Source of the DNA: Galdieria partita
Taxonomy: Eukaryota; Rhodophyta; Bangiophyceae; Galdieriales; Galdieriaceae
Length of the DNA stretch: 64,000 nucleotides
Direction: 5' to 3'
Assembly (NCBI GenBank): GCA_025991245.1
Contig: BQMJ01000003.1
Span: 1-64,000, forward strand
This document shows, one piece after another, positions 1 through 13,006 of this stretch. Below the pieces are notes generated by a model. It was not told the DNA's origin and did not search any database. It saw nothing but the letters and a program-made list of their open reading frames with translations. Numbering within the stretch: position 1 is the stretch's first letter; the number at the start of each line of letters is the position of its first letter. Position numbers and translations under genes: made by a program.

Positions 1-600
1 AAATAAACCCTAATAAACCCTAATAAACCCAAATAAACCCTAATAAACCCTAAATAAACCCTAAATAAACCCTAAATAAACCCTAAATAAACCCTAATAA
101 ACCCTAATAAACCCTAATAAACCCTAATAAACCCTAAATAAACCCTAAATAAACCCTAAATAAACCCTAATAAACCCTAAATAAACCCTAATAAACCCTA
201 ATAAACCCTAATAAACCCTAATAAACCCTAATAAACCCTAAATAAACCCTAATAAACCCTAATAAACCCTAATAAACCCTAATAACCCTAATAAACCCAA
301 ATAACCCTAATAAACCCTAATAAACCCTAAATAAACCCTAAATAAACCCTAATAAACCCTAATAAACCCTAATAAACCCTAATAAACCCTAATAAACCCT
401 AATAAACCCTAATAAACCCTAATAAACCCTAATAAACCCTAATAAACCCTAATAAACCCTAATAAACCCTAAATAAACCCTAATAAACCCTAATAAACCC
501 TAAATAAACCCTAATAGAACCTAATAGAACATAATAGAACCTAATAAACCCTAATAGAACCTAATAGAACATAATAGAACCTAATAGATCCTAGTATAAC
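1..600. repeat. Telomeric repeat array (left chromosome end)
   Basis: The first ~515 bases are an almost pure array of AATAAACCCT (10 bases) mixed irregularly with AAATAAACCCT (11 bases), plus a few shortened units near 290-300. The C-rich strand reads 5' to 3' into the window, as expected at a left chromosome end; the G-rich strand unit is AGGGTTTATT(T). From ~515 to 600 the units degrade into AATAGAACCT and AATAGAACAT variants and then merge into the subtelomere. The unit resembles plant and algal TTTAGGG-type telomeres with an added AT spacer. Seen directly in the sequence. Confidence 0.95.
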
Positions 601-3036
601 CTCAGTAAAACCTCAGTAAAGCCTGAATAAGAAAGAAAAATGCATATTCTTTTCTGTCAGGCTACGTGTATTTCAGAGTTCACTGCTTTTTTTCCTTGAA
701 TGCATCAGAAAAGAAAGTCCTTCAATTGTATCAATCGTTTTACGCGTGCTTCCAGTATAATTAATTAAGCCGCAGGCTTTTATAAAGGTTTTTCTAATGG
801 CCATATGACTTTTGGTTTGTTCTTCTTTTTGTTTGTGGATTTGAGTTTGATTGCGGGAACACTTAGAATCCGAAAAAGTTTACATATTATCGTTAATTAA
901 TTATCGTCCTTTTTGCTTAGCCGTTTTTTTGGTATGTTGTGTCTATTAAAAATTTTAAATGGTTTGCTTCAATGAAAAACTTTTTTGGTTGTTTTTAGCC
1001 TTATTACCTTTCTCTTTTATTGTCCAAGTTCGAAAGCAAATTATTAAAGTTATTACATTTTTTTTGTTCTTAGTTAAGGTTATATATATTCTGTAGAGAA
1101 TCCTCGAGTTTTCTTACAATGGATGAATGTTCTTTTGTTTATCCTGTTTATATTTTTCTATAGCATATGACTTTTGGTTAAAACAGTACTAAACCTGAAA
1201 AAAACTTAATTGACCCTGATAAAAAGAGTTCCTATTCAGACCGTCCGCATTTGAACAATTATCACTGTCTATGTCATATTGATTTGTTAAAGAAAAAGGC
1301 GATGTTTTTTTATGAAGACCTTTACTTTTGCTATTAGTCTCGTAAAATTAGTCAATCTTAAATGGTGCTTCTTGTTTTGCTAGTGATAAAAAGACTCGCC
1401 TTGTGAGCCAGTTTTTTGTATGTTTGTATTTGTTGTTCATTAAGGGAAGACCTGGAAATTTAAGGAAAATTTTAAGATGGGATTTTTAATTCAAAGCTCT
1501 TTTGAGTTGAAGCATTTCTCTGCTGCTTTGCAATAATTCGAATTTGTGAGGCATTTAGAAATTGTGAACATTTTTCTTAAGTAGCTCCTTTTTGTTGTCA
1601 TTTGCATTATTACCGACATTCTTGATTGACCTTGTGGAACAGTAAATTTATATTTGGTTTTCACATTATTTTTTTTGCTTTGTCTGATATTTGTGCCAAA
1701 TCTATTTGGTGTAAGATCCTTTTGGTTTCTGATATTGGATGAATTTACCTTGAAGCACCCTGTTAATATCTTCCAATTGTATTTGAAAGTTTAGTTAAAT
1801 ATGCTTATTTAACTAGAAATTATACCCTAATGAAGCCTAGAAAACCAAAATAAAGAAAAACTCTTATTGCTTTTAGCCAGGGCATACCTAATTTTTCAAT
1901 CCATTGCGCTCTAGTTGTCTCAAAGTAGGAGTGCTCAAAGTAGATTGGTTGTGTCTGGTTTCTTATTTATGCTTTTTGTCAAAGAATAGCTACGTATTTT
2001 TTATTTTTTATGCTCATTGTGCTACTGACCAAGTTTGGTTTCCTGTCAGCTACATTTTGTTTAAGATTCTTTTGGATTCGAAACTAGAGTTGGTTGTTAC
2101 ATTCCTCGTTTAATTCAGATTTTTTGAAGTTCACAATTTTCTGCTTCTTTTGCATTGTTTTGAGATTTCAAGTCTTTCGTTTAAATGGTACTCTTCTGGC
2201 TACGTTAGTCTAAAAAACGAGCAATGTACGCGAACAAGTCGTCGCAACAGTTGCGCAATCTGTCACAATTAACATTTTCCTCTCTTTATTCTTTGTTGTT
2301 TTCGTTATTGCATTCAAGGGTTGTCCCTTCTTTTTACTACTTTTCTATAAATGAAAAAAACATTTTTCTTCTGTATTTCATTGTCATATAGCAAATGAAC
2401 TCACTTTCATTAAAAGCATTGTATTTTTTTTCGAGCCGATTCCTGTAACGTGTTAACTTCGTTTCACACGGTCGACAAATATCTACCCCACGAGAACAGG
2501 TTCAATGTATTGATGATGTAAACAACATGTGGTATATGTAAATTCTTCAATATATCCTCTTCTTTCTATTTCTCTGATTTCTATTCTATGGTTTGCTCGT
2601 AAAATTGGTATTTGTATTGTTTCTTTAATAAACTTTGGATACAAGTGTAGCCCTTATAATGCAAAGATTGCCTATTCCCCTTTAATACATTGCATAAATG
2701 CCTCTTCAATACCTTTTCATAGTGCCATTATGATAGAACTGAAACTAAAATGCCGAAATCTTTTTTTTTTTAGTGTAGCCATTAATTTTAAAAATTATTG
2801 AATTTTTTATGCAATAATGCTACAGTAATGTTTCTCGCAAATTTGTCTTTTCATATAGGTTTGTATGGGCATTACTTGGTAACGATAATGATATTTCTTT
2901 ATTTCCTTTTCTTATTAAATTCGTTGATATCTCCAGTGCATATATAAAGAAAAACTTCCCGATTTGGATTGTTTCGAAACTTTTGTTTCGATCGTTTTAC
3001 CAAGACTTTCATAGTTGAACCTTAGGAGAATCGTCT
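594..3036 (+). repeat. Subtelomeric long direct repeat, copy A
   Basis: AT-rich DNA of about 2.4 kb that recurs, diverged, at ~3310-5800. Matching landmarks include the start (640 against 3400, with shared ATGCAT and CAGGCTAC), the middle (1860-2110 against 4620-4870, sharing GGGCATACCTA and AGTCTCAAAGTAGGAGTG-like text) and the end (2960-3020 against 5735-5790, sharing TTTTGTTTCGATCGTT). No coding potential is convincing: the short open frames differ between the copies and none is kept. Confidence 0.85.
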
Positions 3037-3310
3037 TTATTAAACCCTAATAGTAAACCATAAGTAGACCGTATAGTAAACCTCAGTAAAATCTCAATAA
3101 GAAAGGAAAATGCATGCTTCCTTCGGCCAGGCTACACACATTTTGCAATTCAATTATTTCTTTTTTCATGTATGCATTCCAGGATCCGCTTTATTCTATA
3201 ATGCTTTTTACCGTTGCTTCTAATGTAATCAGTTTTGTCGCAAATTCTTAATGAGTATTTTAAAGATGGCGTTGTGACTTCTTTTATTGGCTCTTTTCGG
3301 TTAACCTTAA
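3037..3310 (+). repeat. Truncated third copy of the subtelomeric repeat
   Basis: About 270 bases matching only the beginning of copies A and B. It opens with a degraded telomere-like stretch (TAAACCCTAATAGTAAACC...) at ~3041-3100, continues through the ATGCATGC / CCAGGCTACACACA landmark and the TTTTTAATGAGTATT-like stretch, and breaks off at ~3295, where a new telomere-like stub begins and copy B takes over. Seen directly by comparison within the window. Confidence 0.75.
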
Positions 3311-5800
3311 TATTCCCTAACACTCCCTAATAAACCCTAATAGTACACCATAAGTAGACCCTATAGTAAACCCTCAGTAGAACCTCAATAAGACAAAAAA
3401 ATGCATGCTCCTTTCTGCCAGGCTACACATATTGTGCAAGTTACTCAATTTTTTTTTATGAATGCATTAAACGAACCCCTTAATTCTATCAAGCTTTTTA
3501 TCCTTGCTTCTAGTAGAATCAATTATGTCCCAAATTTTTAATGAGTATTCTAAAGATGACAATGTGACTTCTTTTATCAGCTCTTTTTGGTTTTGTTTCT
3601 TTTTGAGTTTTATTGCGAGAATGCTTCAAACGTAAAGAGAATGTTTACATTTTACTTTTAATCTATGGGCACCCTTTTTTGTTTAGGCATTTTTCTGTTT
3701 TTCTTTTGTTGATTAATAATTTTAAACGGTTTGTTCAAATGGAAACTTTTTTGTAGTAACTGTTATTTTGACATTGCCATTCTTCATTGTCCAAGTTGTA
3801 AAGCAATTTTTAAAGCTTTTATTACATATCTGTTTTCTTTGTTCTTAGTTGAAGCCTTATATGTTGTGTAAGGGATACTCGAGCTTTCTTATAATTGATG
3901 AATGTTCCTTTATTTATCCTGTTAATTTTTTTCTATAGTATGCGACTTTGGGAAAAACAGCAGTGAACCTTAATGAAAGTTAGTAAACCCTGTTAAAAAA
4001 ATTCTTATAGTCCTACACCAAAACATCCACATTTGAAAATTTATTAGGTTCGTGGTCATCACAATGCATTGGAGAAAGGAAGCGAATTGGTTCTATCAAG
4101 ACCTTTACTTTTGCTTTTAGTCTGGTAAAAGTAAGGAATTCTCAAACTGTGCCGCTTTTTTTGCCAGAGATGAAATGAATTGCCTTGTGGGCTATTTCTG
4201 CGTATGTTTGTATTTGTTGTTTACTACGGATATTTAGGTAAAATTTTAGGATGCTATTTTTAGTTCAAGGCGCTTTCTAGTTAAGGAGTTTCTCTGTTGT
4301 TTCGCAGTAATTCGAAATTTTGGGCTTTCTAGAAATTGTGAACATTTTTCTTGAATGGTTTCCTTTGTTGTTACTAGCAACATTACCGTCGTTCTTGATT
4401 GACCGAGTGGCACAGTAAATTTATGGATTTTTTTCATTATGATATTTTTGCTTTATCTGGTATTTGTGCCAAATCTATTTGGCGTAAGATCCTTTTGGTT
4501 TCTTATATTGGATGAATTTACCTTGATTCACCCTGTCAATATCTTTTAACAGTATTTGAACGTTTAGGTAAATATACATATTCAACTTGAAATTATACTC
4601 TAATCAAGCATAATAAAACCAAAACGAGGAAAAAATGCTTATTGCTTTCAGTCAGGGCATACCTAGTTTTTCAATTTATTGCGCTCTAGTAGTCTCAAAG
4701 TAGGAGTGGGCAGAGTAAATTGTTTATGTATGTTTTCTTATTTAAGTTCTTTGCCACAGAATGGTCATTTTTTTAATTTTTTTTTTTATGCTTGTTGGGC
4801 TACTGACCAAGTTTGGTTTCCACTCAGTAGCATTTGTCTATTTTTTATTGGATTTGAAACTGGAGTTATTTTTTAGATTCCTCTTTTAGTTCAAATTTTT
4901 TTGGAGTTCACACTTTTCTGCTTCTTTTGTATTCTTTTGAGATTTTGAGTGGTTCGTTTTAATGGTACCCTTCTGGTGACGCTAATCTAAGGCTCCAGTA
5001 TTGTACGCGAACAACTCGTCGCAACAATTGAACATTCTATCACTATTAACATTTCCATTTCTTTGTTTTTTGCTGCTTTCATTGTTGTTTTCAAGGATTG
5101 TCCCTTCTTTTTGCTACTTTTCTACAAATGAGAAAAACAAATTTTTTTCTTCTTTATTTCATTGTGATATAGTTAATGAACTCTCTTTCATCAAAAGAAT
5201 TGTATTTGTTTTCTCTGTGAGCAGATTGCTGTAACTTTTTTTTTGTTTCACTTGGTTTCTGCCTAACGAGAGCAGGTTCATGGTACCGATGATGTAAGGA
5301 ACAAGTGGAACGTAAAAATTCTTCAATATCTTCTCAAGTTTTTATTTCTCCAGATCCTTATTCTCTCTTGTTTCCTTGTAAAATGGGTATTTATACTGTT
5401 CCTTTACTAAACCAAGTGTAGGCCTAATAATGCAAAAACTGTCTATTCCCCTTTGATATTTGACATAAACTCCTCTTCGATACTATTTCATGATGCCAAT
5501 GCGATAGAACTGAAACTGAAATATTGAAATCTTTTTCTTTTTTAACTGTTGTCACAAATTTTGAAAATTTTTTAAATTTTTTTGCATTAGTGACATAGTA
5601 CCTTTTCGTTGAACTTGTCTTTTCATATGGTACTATATGGTAGAGATAATGATATTTCTTTCTTGATTTTTCCTATTAAGGCCCGCTGCTGTCTTCAGCG
5701 CATACGTAATGATACGCTTTCAATTTGGATAATTTCGAGACTTTTGTTTCGATCGTTCCACCAAGACCTTCATGGTTGAACCGTACATTATCAGAACCGC
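3310..5800 (+). repeat. Subtelomeric long direct repeat, copy B
   Basis: Inner copy of the ~2.4 kb repeat, in the same orientation as copy A, starting with a telomere-like stub (CCCTAATAAACCCTAATAGT and degenerate units, ~3318-3395). It stays collinear with copy A over its whole length with many substitutions and small indels, and loses similarity just after ~5790. Divergence looks substantial, so the duplication is not recent. Confidence 0.83.
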
Positions 5801-8800
5801 CTTTTAAAATCTGTCTTATATAGCACAATTTTAAGCATTGTTTTTGGTCACTTTATTGTATTCTACGTTGCAATGTTCTTAAAAAGACTTAATTATTTGG
5901 TAACTTAGTGTTTGCTTTCTGAGAATCGAGTGATACTGCTTGTTTCATTCTGTAAATAGACTATTCTTCAACTTAAAATATAGGATAGGTATACACATCA
6001 ATCCAAACGTAAGCAATGCTTATGTTCTTCTTGGTTCTAAAAATAGAACTTTGTCTTGTGTAGGAACTTTTTGAGTTTCTTCTTATTTATTCTTGACAAC
6101 GTCAAACTCAGAATCAATTTGTTGTCTTTTCATTGTGAATTACTATGCCCTAGATACTTGCTCAATTGTCGTTTTCTAAGAATGATTGAATTAGGAGATT
6201 CTATCGTCGTATAGACTCTTAGTTCACAATTTAAAAAATTCAGCTTTTGCTCCTTTTTCTTCTTGTACTACTGTCTCTTTTTCTTTTGTGGTTTCTGTCT
6301 TATAATCCTTGAATGTGTAATGAAGTTTTCCTAGGTTTTATTACACCTATGTACTAAACTGTTCGAGGTGAGAACACATTGATTTTTTTTATGCAGATTT
6401 GTTCTACTTTTCCTTTTACTAAATTTCGCATTGTCACCTACTGTCTACCTCTGTGAACAACTAGAAATATTGATGCCATAAAGGACAAATAATGTATTGA
6501 AATTCTTCAATTTTTTCACTTGGGCCGACCTCATTAAATTCTTTCTTCTTCTATAGACTCTATTTGAGACGACATTTTTATCGCTCTTATTATGAACCGT
6601 AGATCATTTTAGAAAAACAGTCAAATTTTTTTTTTATTTGAAAACACACGACTTTCCATTTCTTTTTCTAAAAAGCATGCGTTTTTCTCAACTCACTAGA
6701 TCGTCGCAAAAGAATCTAATAGAGTATAAAATTAAGTGGTGTAGATTCGGTTAAATTCTTTTGAAATTGTGTCAACATTCTTGTAGTTTTTTTGATTTTG
6801 CTAAATTATTTCGAGTGACAAAATAGTTCTTCCTTTAAAGTCTTTTTGAAACCACCCCCACAGTTGTATTGGTGATATCCAATTGTTCCATTTCTTTCAT
6901 TTTTATTGAACTTTTAGTTTTTGGGGGGAGCTGAGCAATTTGGTTATGGATTTGATGTATTGCGAAATCTAAATCTGGAAATTTTTACACCTAACGCATT
7001 GCATGGCTTGTTTCACTATAGTCGTTTTTGATATTGAAAAGCGACAGTTCTTCGAAAAGTCGAATCTTGCAACTGTTGGTTGTTACTATGTGGTATCTTT
7101 TATCAGACACTTCTTTTTTGTAAAAAAAAATTTTTTGCTTTCTTATGGTAACTGCATCCATTGTGTACGATTTTATGCTGATCGGCATGATATTATACAC
7201 GAATTGTACTGTTGATATATATAATGAAGACAAAGCAAGCCACATTCTTCTCATAAAAAGGCCTCAAATGAATTAAACAATTAGCAATTTCGCCACAAAA
7301 GTTCAATGTAGGTCTATAGCAACTTGGATTATGTCAGTTTGACTATGCTTTGAATGACAGCTTGTTGAGAGACATATCTCTCAAGAGCACTTTTCCTCCA
7401 TTAGTTTGTTGTATTTTCATTCTTGTGCTTTGAAATCATCCTGGTGTTTTTGTTTCTCTCCTAAAATATATAGAATTTCTTTTGAGTATTTCAATTAGAC
7501 AAAAGTATTGAATTGTTTACGACTGAGAATATGGTAGGTTCTTTTTTGAACATGCATTTGGATACTACTTCTTACTATCTTTTGCATTGTCGACTAATGT
7601 CCGCTCAAGAGAAAAATTAGAGATACTTATTCAATAATGACAAGCAGTATATGAGAATTCTTCAACTTTCTAGAGATTCTATTTCTCTTGTTGTCTTTTC
7701 TCTATAGGTTATTTTCAAACGATACCTTTAACGATCATTTACTAGTCTATAAGAGTACGAAAGAAAGAAACGTTACAAAGTTCTAATAAAAATAGAATTG
7801 TCTAGTGTTCTCTGACATATGTCATGTGCTTTCCTTCAATGAATTATGTTCTCGTGAAACCAATGTTATAAAGCAAAGAATTATTTAATAATTCAAATAT
7901 TTTGACTTACCTTGTTGCTTTCATATTGGGTAGTGTTTAAGTTTTGTTTTGTTTGTTGATCCATTCGTGTCAATTCATCTTCGCCTATGAAATCTTCAGC
8001 TCCTAACATACTCGTGCACTTGTAACGCTTTTGACTGATCATGAATTTTCTCTAGTACTTGTTTTGGTGAAACGTTTTCATTTGTTTGGAGCTAACATAA
8101 TTCATTATTTACTTGAAATCTTGCAAAACTAAATTGGCTCCGCTTTCCGTTTTTTGCAACAGTACTATTTACCATCTACTGTATCAGAGTCTTTCTCGAT
8201 TCGCTGACAGTGGTTTGAAGAGTACAACCTTGTTTCGGTATGCTTTTTCCTTATGTTGTCCTATCTATCACTTAGCAATTTGGCAAAGCAGGGTTTTATT
8301 TTCTTATGATCATTGTATACTCCTTATCTCATTCTGTGAGTATCTTTGTATACTATAATGCTACTTTGGCGATGGTATACATATTGAACCAAAAGAAAAA
8401 CAATACCATACATATGCCATAAAAAAGTCTTTCAATTGAAAGAAGCAGTTAACAATGACAACATTAATATTCCATAATGTCTGCTGTTCTTCCTCTTTCT
8501 TGTTGCTTTATGTCTACCTGGTCAATACTTTGCGCGATAACTATTAGAAGATTATATCACTGCGTGGCATCTTTCCTTATTGGTCACATTGTACTTTCTC
8601 TCTTTTTCTCCACAATCAATTTGTTATTCTTTGTTTTCTTATCTTTAAATACTTTTTCAGTCTTTTAGTATGCATTGCATAATATTTTGGTTTCTTCCTA
8701 GCTCTTTTCTCTAGAATTTTCTATTTGAAACTCTTTGTTTGGGAAGTCCTCCAGTCGAAATTCTATTTCTTCCATTATTACCATAAGAAATTTCAATGCG

Positions 8801-8900
8801 TTTTGCTTTTCATACTTTTCTAGCGTCTAAATCGGTACTTGGTGAATAGAAATTAAATGAATGCCTTCTACTGAGGCACATATTCATTTCTATGTTCTAA
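5800..8900. other. Gene-free AT-rich subtelomere with decayed repeats
   Basis: No supported gene. Several stretches look like far-diverged versions of the A/B repeat tail: 6380-6610 and 7540-7740 share the order 'TTTGCATTGTC', 'AATT/TATTGA..ATTCTTCAA' and a following TATTT-rich block with each other and with 2440-2620. Short open frames here (for example 8113-8358 and 8477-8668) are low-complexity T-rich translations and are not credible proteins. Confidence 0.55.
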
Positions 8901-9150
8901 TAGGGAGCAAGAGCAAGATTGAGACTAGCAGTCTTTGTTAACGGCTCAACTTGAAATACTGTGGTATTTGGGACACTGCAGAAAAAGCTCCACTTGTAAT
9001 TATTCTGGTGTACTAGCTGGCAAACTGACTCAAGAATTTCCAACTATGTCATGTATGCAAAAATGCACCATGGAGATTTTAAATCAATCGTTGGTCTTTC
9101 CTCAACTTTACCAGAAGACAATGGAGTATAAAAGAAGAGCTTGGTAAGTT
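8900..9150 (+). pseudogene. Possible relic of a Rab-type small GTPase
   Basis: One frame reads LKYCGIWDTAEKAP and then VIILVY, which resembles the G3 motif region of Rab GTPases (K-F-E-IWDTAGQE..) followed by the VVYDIT strand. The frame is interrupted by stops and the GQE glutamine is not preserved. Upstream, no P-loop was found. The similarity rests on about 20 residues, so a chance match is possible. If real, it is a dead fragment of a host gene stranded in the subtelomere. Confidence 0.3.
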
Positions 9151-11250
9151 CGATTCTTTTACTCCTCCATTTCTGTTGATTTCGACCACTACTTATTTTT
9201 ATATTTGCAAATAAATAGCACTCTAGCCATTTTTTAGACAGTTGGAGCATACTCTTGGCTAATCGTGAAAAAGTTCATATGAAACAAGAAAACACAAATT
9301 AGTATACACAAACCAATTTCTACAACTTTTTTTCCACAAATATCTGCTTTAAAAAATTTCGAAGAATTTTTGAATTTTGTCGAGAATTGGCTACGTAGAA
9401 CACAGCCCATGACAGCCAAAAGGCAATAGAGGAAAGTGAGGGAAAATGAATCAATGAACCCTCATGTGAACTCAAATAGCTTCTTACAGGATTTCCCAAC
9501 GACCCAGCTTGGATTCTAATTCTGCCTAGTAAAATCTACAATGTAACAAGTTTTTCATTTGCAACACAATCTACTAAGGTTCTATATACTATTTGCTAAT
9601 ATTGTTTTCACAGATATCACTTTCTAATTTAGTCTCTTGTAAAGAAGAGAGGTTTCTTTGTAAAATTGCATTTCTTCTCGTTGAGTGTGTATGGTTTTTG
9701 AATATGTAATATTTTCCAGGTACTATTTTAGGTGTTTTTGATGTTAATCTTTTTCCTCTTTCACATCACAGTGTAATTGGAAATGATTTCAGCATTGTGC
9801 ATTATAGACAACTTTATAGTTTTAATGTATTTTAATCCGAACTTTTTGTATGGTCCGCTTTTATATGTTTTCCTAATTGTTTTAATTCGCCACTGGGTTA
9901 TATAAAATTCGCAAACTTTTTCTTCTCTTAGACTTCCTGTAATTTAGAAATTTGATTGCGTTTGTCCTAAGAAATCCACATTTTAGAATATTTCATTTCC
10001 TTCTGGTGCTTGTTTTGGCTGAGTAGTTCGTTTTGAGCTAATATTGTTTTTGCCAGAAATTTTTGGTTTTCTTTTTCTCTTTTAAATTGAATATTCTATG
10101 TGGAACTCTCACAAGTACATGTTGTCTTCAATAAGTTTCTGTGATAAATAAAGCTTCTCATGTCAATTGTATTGCATCTCTATTTATTGTTTTGATTGAT
10201 ATTGGGTTGTTTGAATCTTTTCTTTTAAACTGTGGTCTTAGAAGCATTTTTGTATAATTGTTCTTCATAATAAAGTTTTTCTTATGAAGCGATACGAGAA
10301 CTTTCTTTTTTGGCGTTGGGTGATAGCTCTACTGCATTGGTCCCAGCTCTGTCCAATTATGAATAATTCCGATTTATTGATTGGTAAAACTTGAATGGTC
10401 AATTCTAGCCTTTGCCTTTTTTTAAGAATTTGCGTTGATTCTTTGAAGTCTCTCTGTTTACACCTTTGTGACTCAAAGTAGCTAAACGTTGAGTCTCGCC
10501 TCTCCTGAATTGGGTTAAAGCATATCCAAATTGCCAAGATTCGATTTCTTAGATATTGTCAATTGTATTTTTCTTCTATAATGGTCTTTTTTTGTGCTGT
10601 GTATTGCAATTGGTGTTTGTCTTTCTTTTTTGGCTAAAAGTTTTTCTCGTTTGTATATAAATGACAAGTTAATTTGTGTATAAATGAAAGTACGTGTCGT
10701 GTACATTTTTTATTATCAATTGAATAGAAAGAATTACTTGCCTTTCAGACATTTTTATCATTATGACAATCCAAATGTTGGCTAGAGTTCTTCTTGTATA
10801 ATTAACTAGTCACGAAATTCAACGTGTATTCATTCACGGACGCTAGACTTCTACGAAAATAAAATTTTAGCAACCGTACCCATCAGTATGAAGATCGATC
10901 GTTTAAGTAAACAGGGCATCAAGAATAAAATATTCATGTCTTGCTCAATTTGCTTTGTAACGTAGGAAGATCCTGGAATATCTTGTGCATAGATAGGAAT
11001 GTTGCTCAGTCGAGTAATTTAATATGCAGAAAGAATCGCTGTCTAAAATGAGCAATGTATTTATAAATTCGTGGACAGTTGTCAGTTTGTATACTTTGTA
11101 TTTGTCAGGCTTTTTATAGAATTATACGTTATATAGTTGATTGTGATTTCCCAATAGAAAGACGGGCCTATTTAAGTGCACACAGTAATACTATTCAAAC
11201 AATATCCTTTCCAAAACTGTGTCTCACAAACTGTCAACTGCTGAGTATTT
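9150..11250. other. Gene-free AT-rich stretch
   Basis: No supported gene or RNA. Open frames such as 10265-10537 and 10515-10706 (minus strand) are basic, low-complexity and not kept by any recognisable domain. Long T-rich tracts dominate to ~10800. After ~10900 base composition becomes more balanced, leading into the dispersed repeat that follows. Confidence 0.5.
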
Positions 11251-11279
11251 ATAGACTTGAGCACAAAAGACTACGGTAG

Positions 11280-12190
11280 CCATTCCAAACATACACTATG
11301 CCGACGAGTTGCGAAGCCTCTCTTTTGTGAAAGTTCTTCCCATCAGACACTCTTTTTCTTCCAAGTCTTGTTTCGAATTTACATCTTTCAAGTGACCTCG
11401 TCAAGTAAGATTAGCAAACAACGACGTAAAGATGCTTCAAAGTGGGTGTACAAACTCTGTTCACGTCCGTTTTCGAAACAGCAACTAACAGTTGAACTGC
11501 GCAGTTGAGTTGCCACGAGACAACCTCCTCTCTCCATTTGGACAATAGATTCTCAATAGACAAAAACTGACAATGACAAGAATCGTTTTTGTGAATATCC
11601 AAAGAGAATCAACTCAGAATATACTCCGATTGTTACAAACGATCTTGGTAATTATTCCACAAGAGAGAGTCCTCCTCTGTTGTTCACAGGACAACAGTTC
11701 AATTCAACTTCAAAAACCAGGTTACATTACAAGACCGTATCGCCGCAAGGGTTCAACCTCAAAGACTATTTGGAGCCTTTGTGCCCACTGGTTCCCCACT
11801 ACTCCGCAGGGTCACTGTCTTCAAACAGACCAAAAACAAAGGATCAGCAAATTCTCGAACAGAACCTACGTTGCACTCGACAAGAACTTGGAAGCGACTT
11901 TGAGGTTCAAGCCAAGTCGTTGACAGGAAACGAACAAACCAAACCGGGCCTTGGTTGGTATTTCAAAAAGTGCGAAATCATAAAACCTCAAAGTTTGGTC
12001 GTACTAAAAAGTTCTTCTCCAAATTCAACTCTACTTATATTTTCATAAAAAGGAACAATTCTATCCACTTCAAAACAGATGGTAACAAAGCAACTACAGC
12101 CACAGTTGAGCAAAACAATCACAATGAGAGATTGGGCAAAGAAGAGCTCTTCGAGTACCGTCAAAAGTGCACACGCCATATAGTTTCATA
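11280..12190 (+). repeat. Dispersed subtelomeric repeat, copy 1
   Basis: This stretch is richer in GC than its surroundings and resembles 17430-18130. Clear matches are the CAGACCAAAAACAAAGGATCAGCA region (~11827) against CAGACCAAAACATAAGGATCAACA (~17929), GAGGTTCAAGCCAAGTCGTTGA (~11909) against a copy at ~18021, and TGAACTGCGCAGTTGAGTTG (~11492) against TGAATTTCGTAGCTCAGTTG (~17645). Overlapping open frames (11573-11923, 11680-12048) are not conserved between copies, so they are probably not genes. The element family is not recognised. Confidence 0.55.
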
Positions 12191-12930
12191 TGTACCTAGT
12201 GAAAACTTTCCAAGGGAACCTTCCACTCAAAGTTTTACCTAGAATACTATTGATTCTCTAACGTTGCGTTATTTGAAGAGAACCGTTGTGTTAGAATGAT
12301 CGTTGACATACCCCTGAGAGTAAAGCCCGCCATTGTATAGTGAGATAAACTCACCTTTGTTATTTACCTTGAAGATTTACTTGCTTCAAGTTAATTTGGA
12401 GAACATTGAGCTCTAGTCGATAGGAATCATTTCAAGAAAGTATAATCTGCCACTTTCAACAAGAAGAGCGTGTTTCCCATAACTTGGAACGATTTAGTGT
12501 GTAGTCGCCAAGTTGTCATAGAGAAATTTCGTCAAGCAGAGTGAACATTTGTGCTGATCAATGTCTAGCTGAACTGTTTGCAACTTGGAGGACTGTGAAT
12601 TTTGTGTTACCAGTAACATACTTTTTAGACTTTTGCAGATTTGAGTTTATGCACTCTGGTCGAGTATTTCGAATATCAACAGAGTGAGAATCAAGTACAC
12701 TTTGGAAGTGACATATGTATACTTTGTATTTTGCGTACAAGTATGTTGATAAAGAGTCCAGTCAAGTTTCTCAATTCACTTGAATATATTCTATTTTGTA
12801 TAATTGAATTGCGAAAACAAAGAATCACTTGTTGACTCTTTCTATTTTGTATAAAATCTATATATGAAAACTGTTCATAATAGCATAGCGTCACGACTCA
12901 CATAGTAAGTATCGTTGCAAGAAACTTGCC
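12190..12930. other. No recognisable gene
   Basis: Mixed-composition sequence with only short overlapping open frames on both strands (12558-12894). None carries a recognisable motif. Nothing further can be supported. Confidence 0.4.
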
Positions 12931-13006
12931 TTGTTTGTCCCTTGACAACAACAGTCACCAACAAAGACCCTCGAGCCATTTCCTCCTCTGCATCTAAAAC
13001 ACCACA

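Noticed and set aside
1904-5234. Short open frames in the subtelomeric repeat (1904-2113, 4679-4876 and others)
   Set aside because: The equivalent frames in copies A and B differ in length and sequence, use non-ATG starts and are T-rich hydrophobic translations, so there is no sign of selection on protein.
11573-12242. Overlapping 95-122 codon frames on the plus strand
   Set aside because: They lie in the dispersed repeat, overlap each other in different frames, and are not kept in the second copy at 17430-18130.
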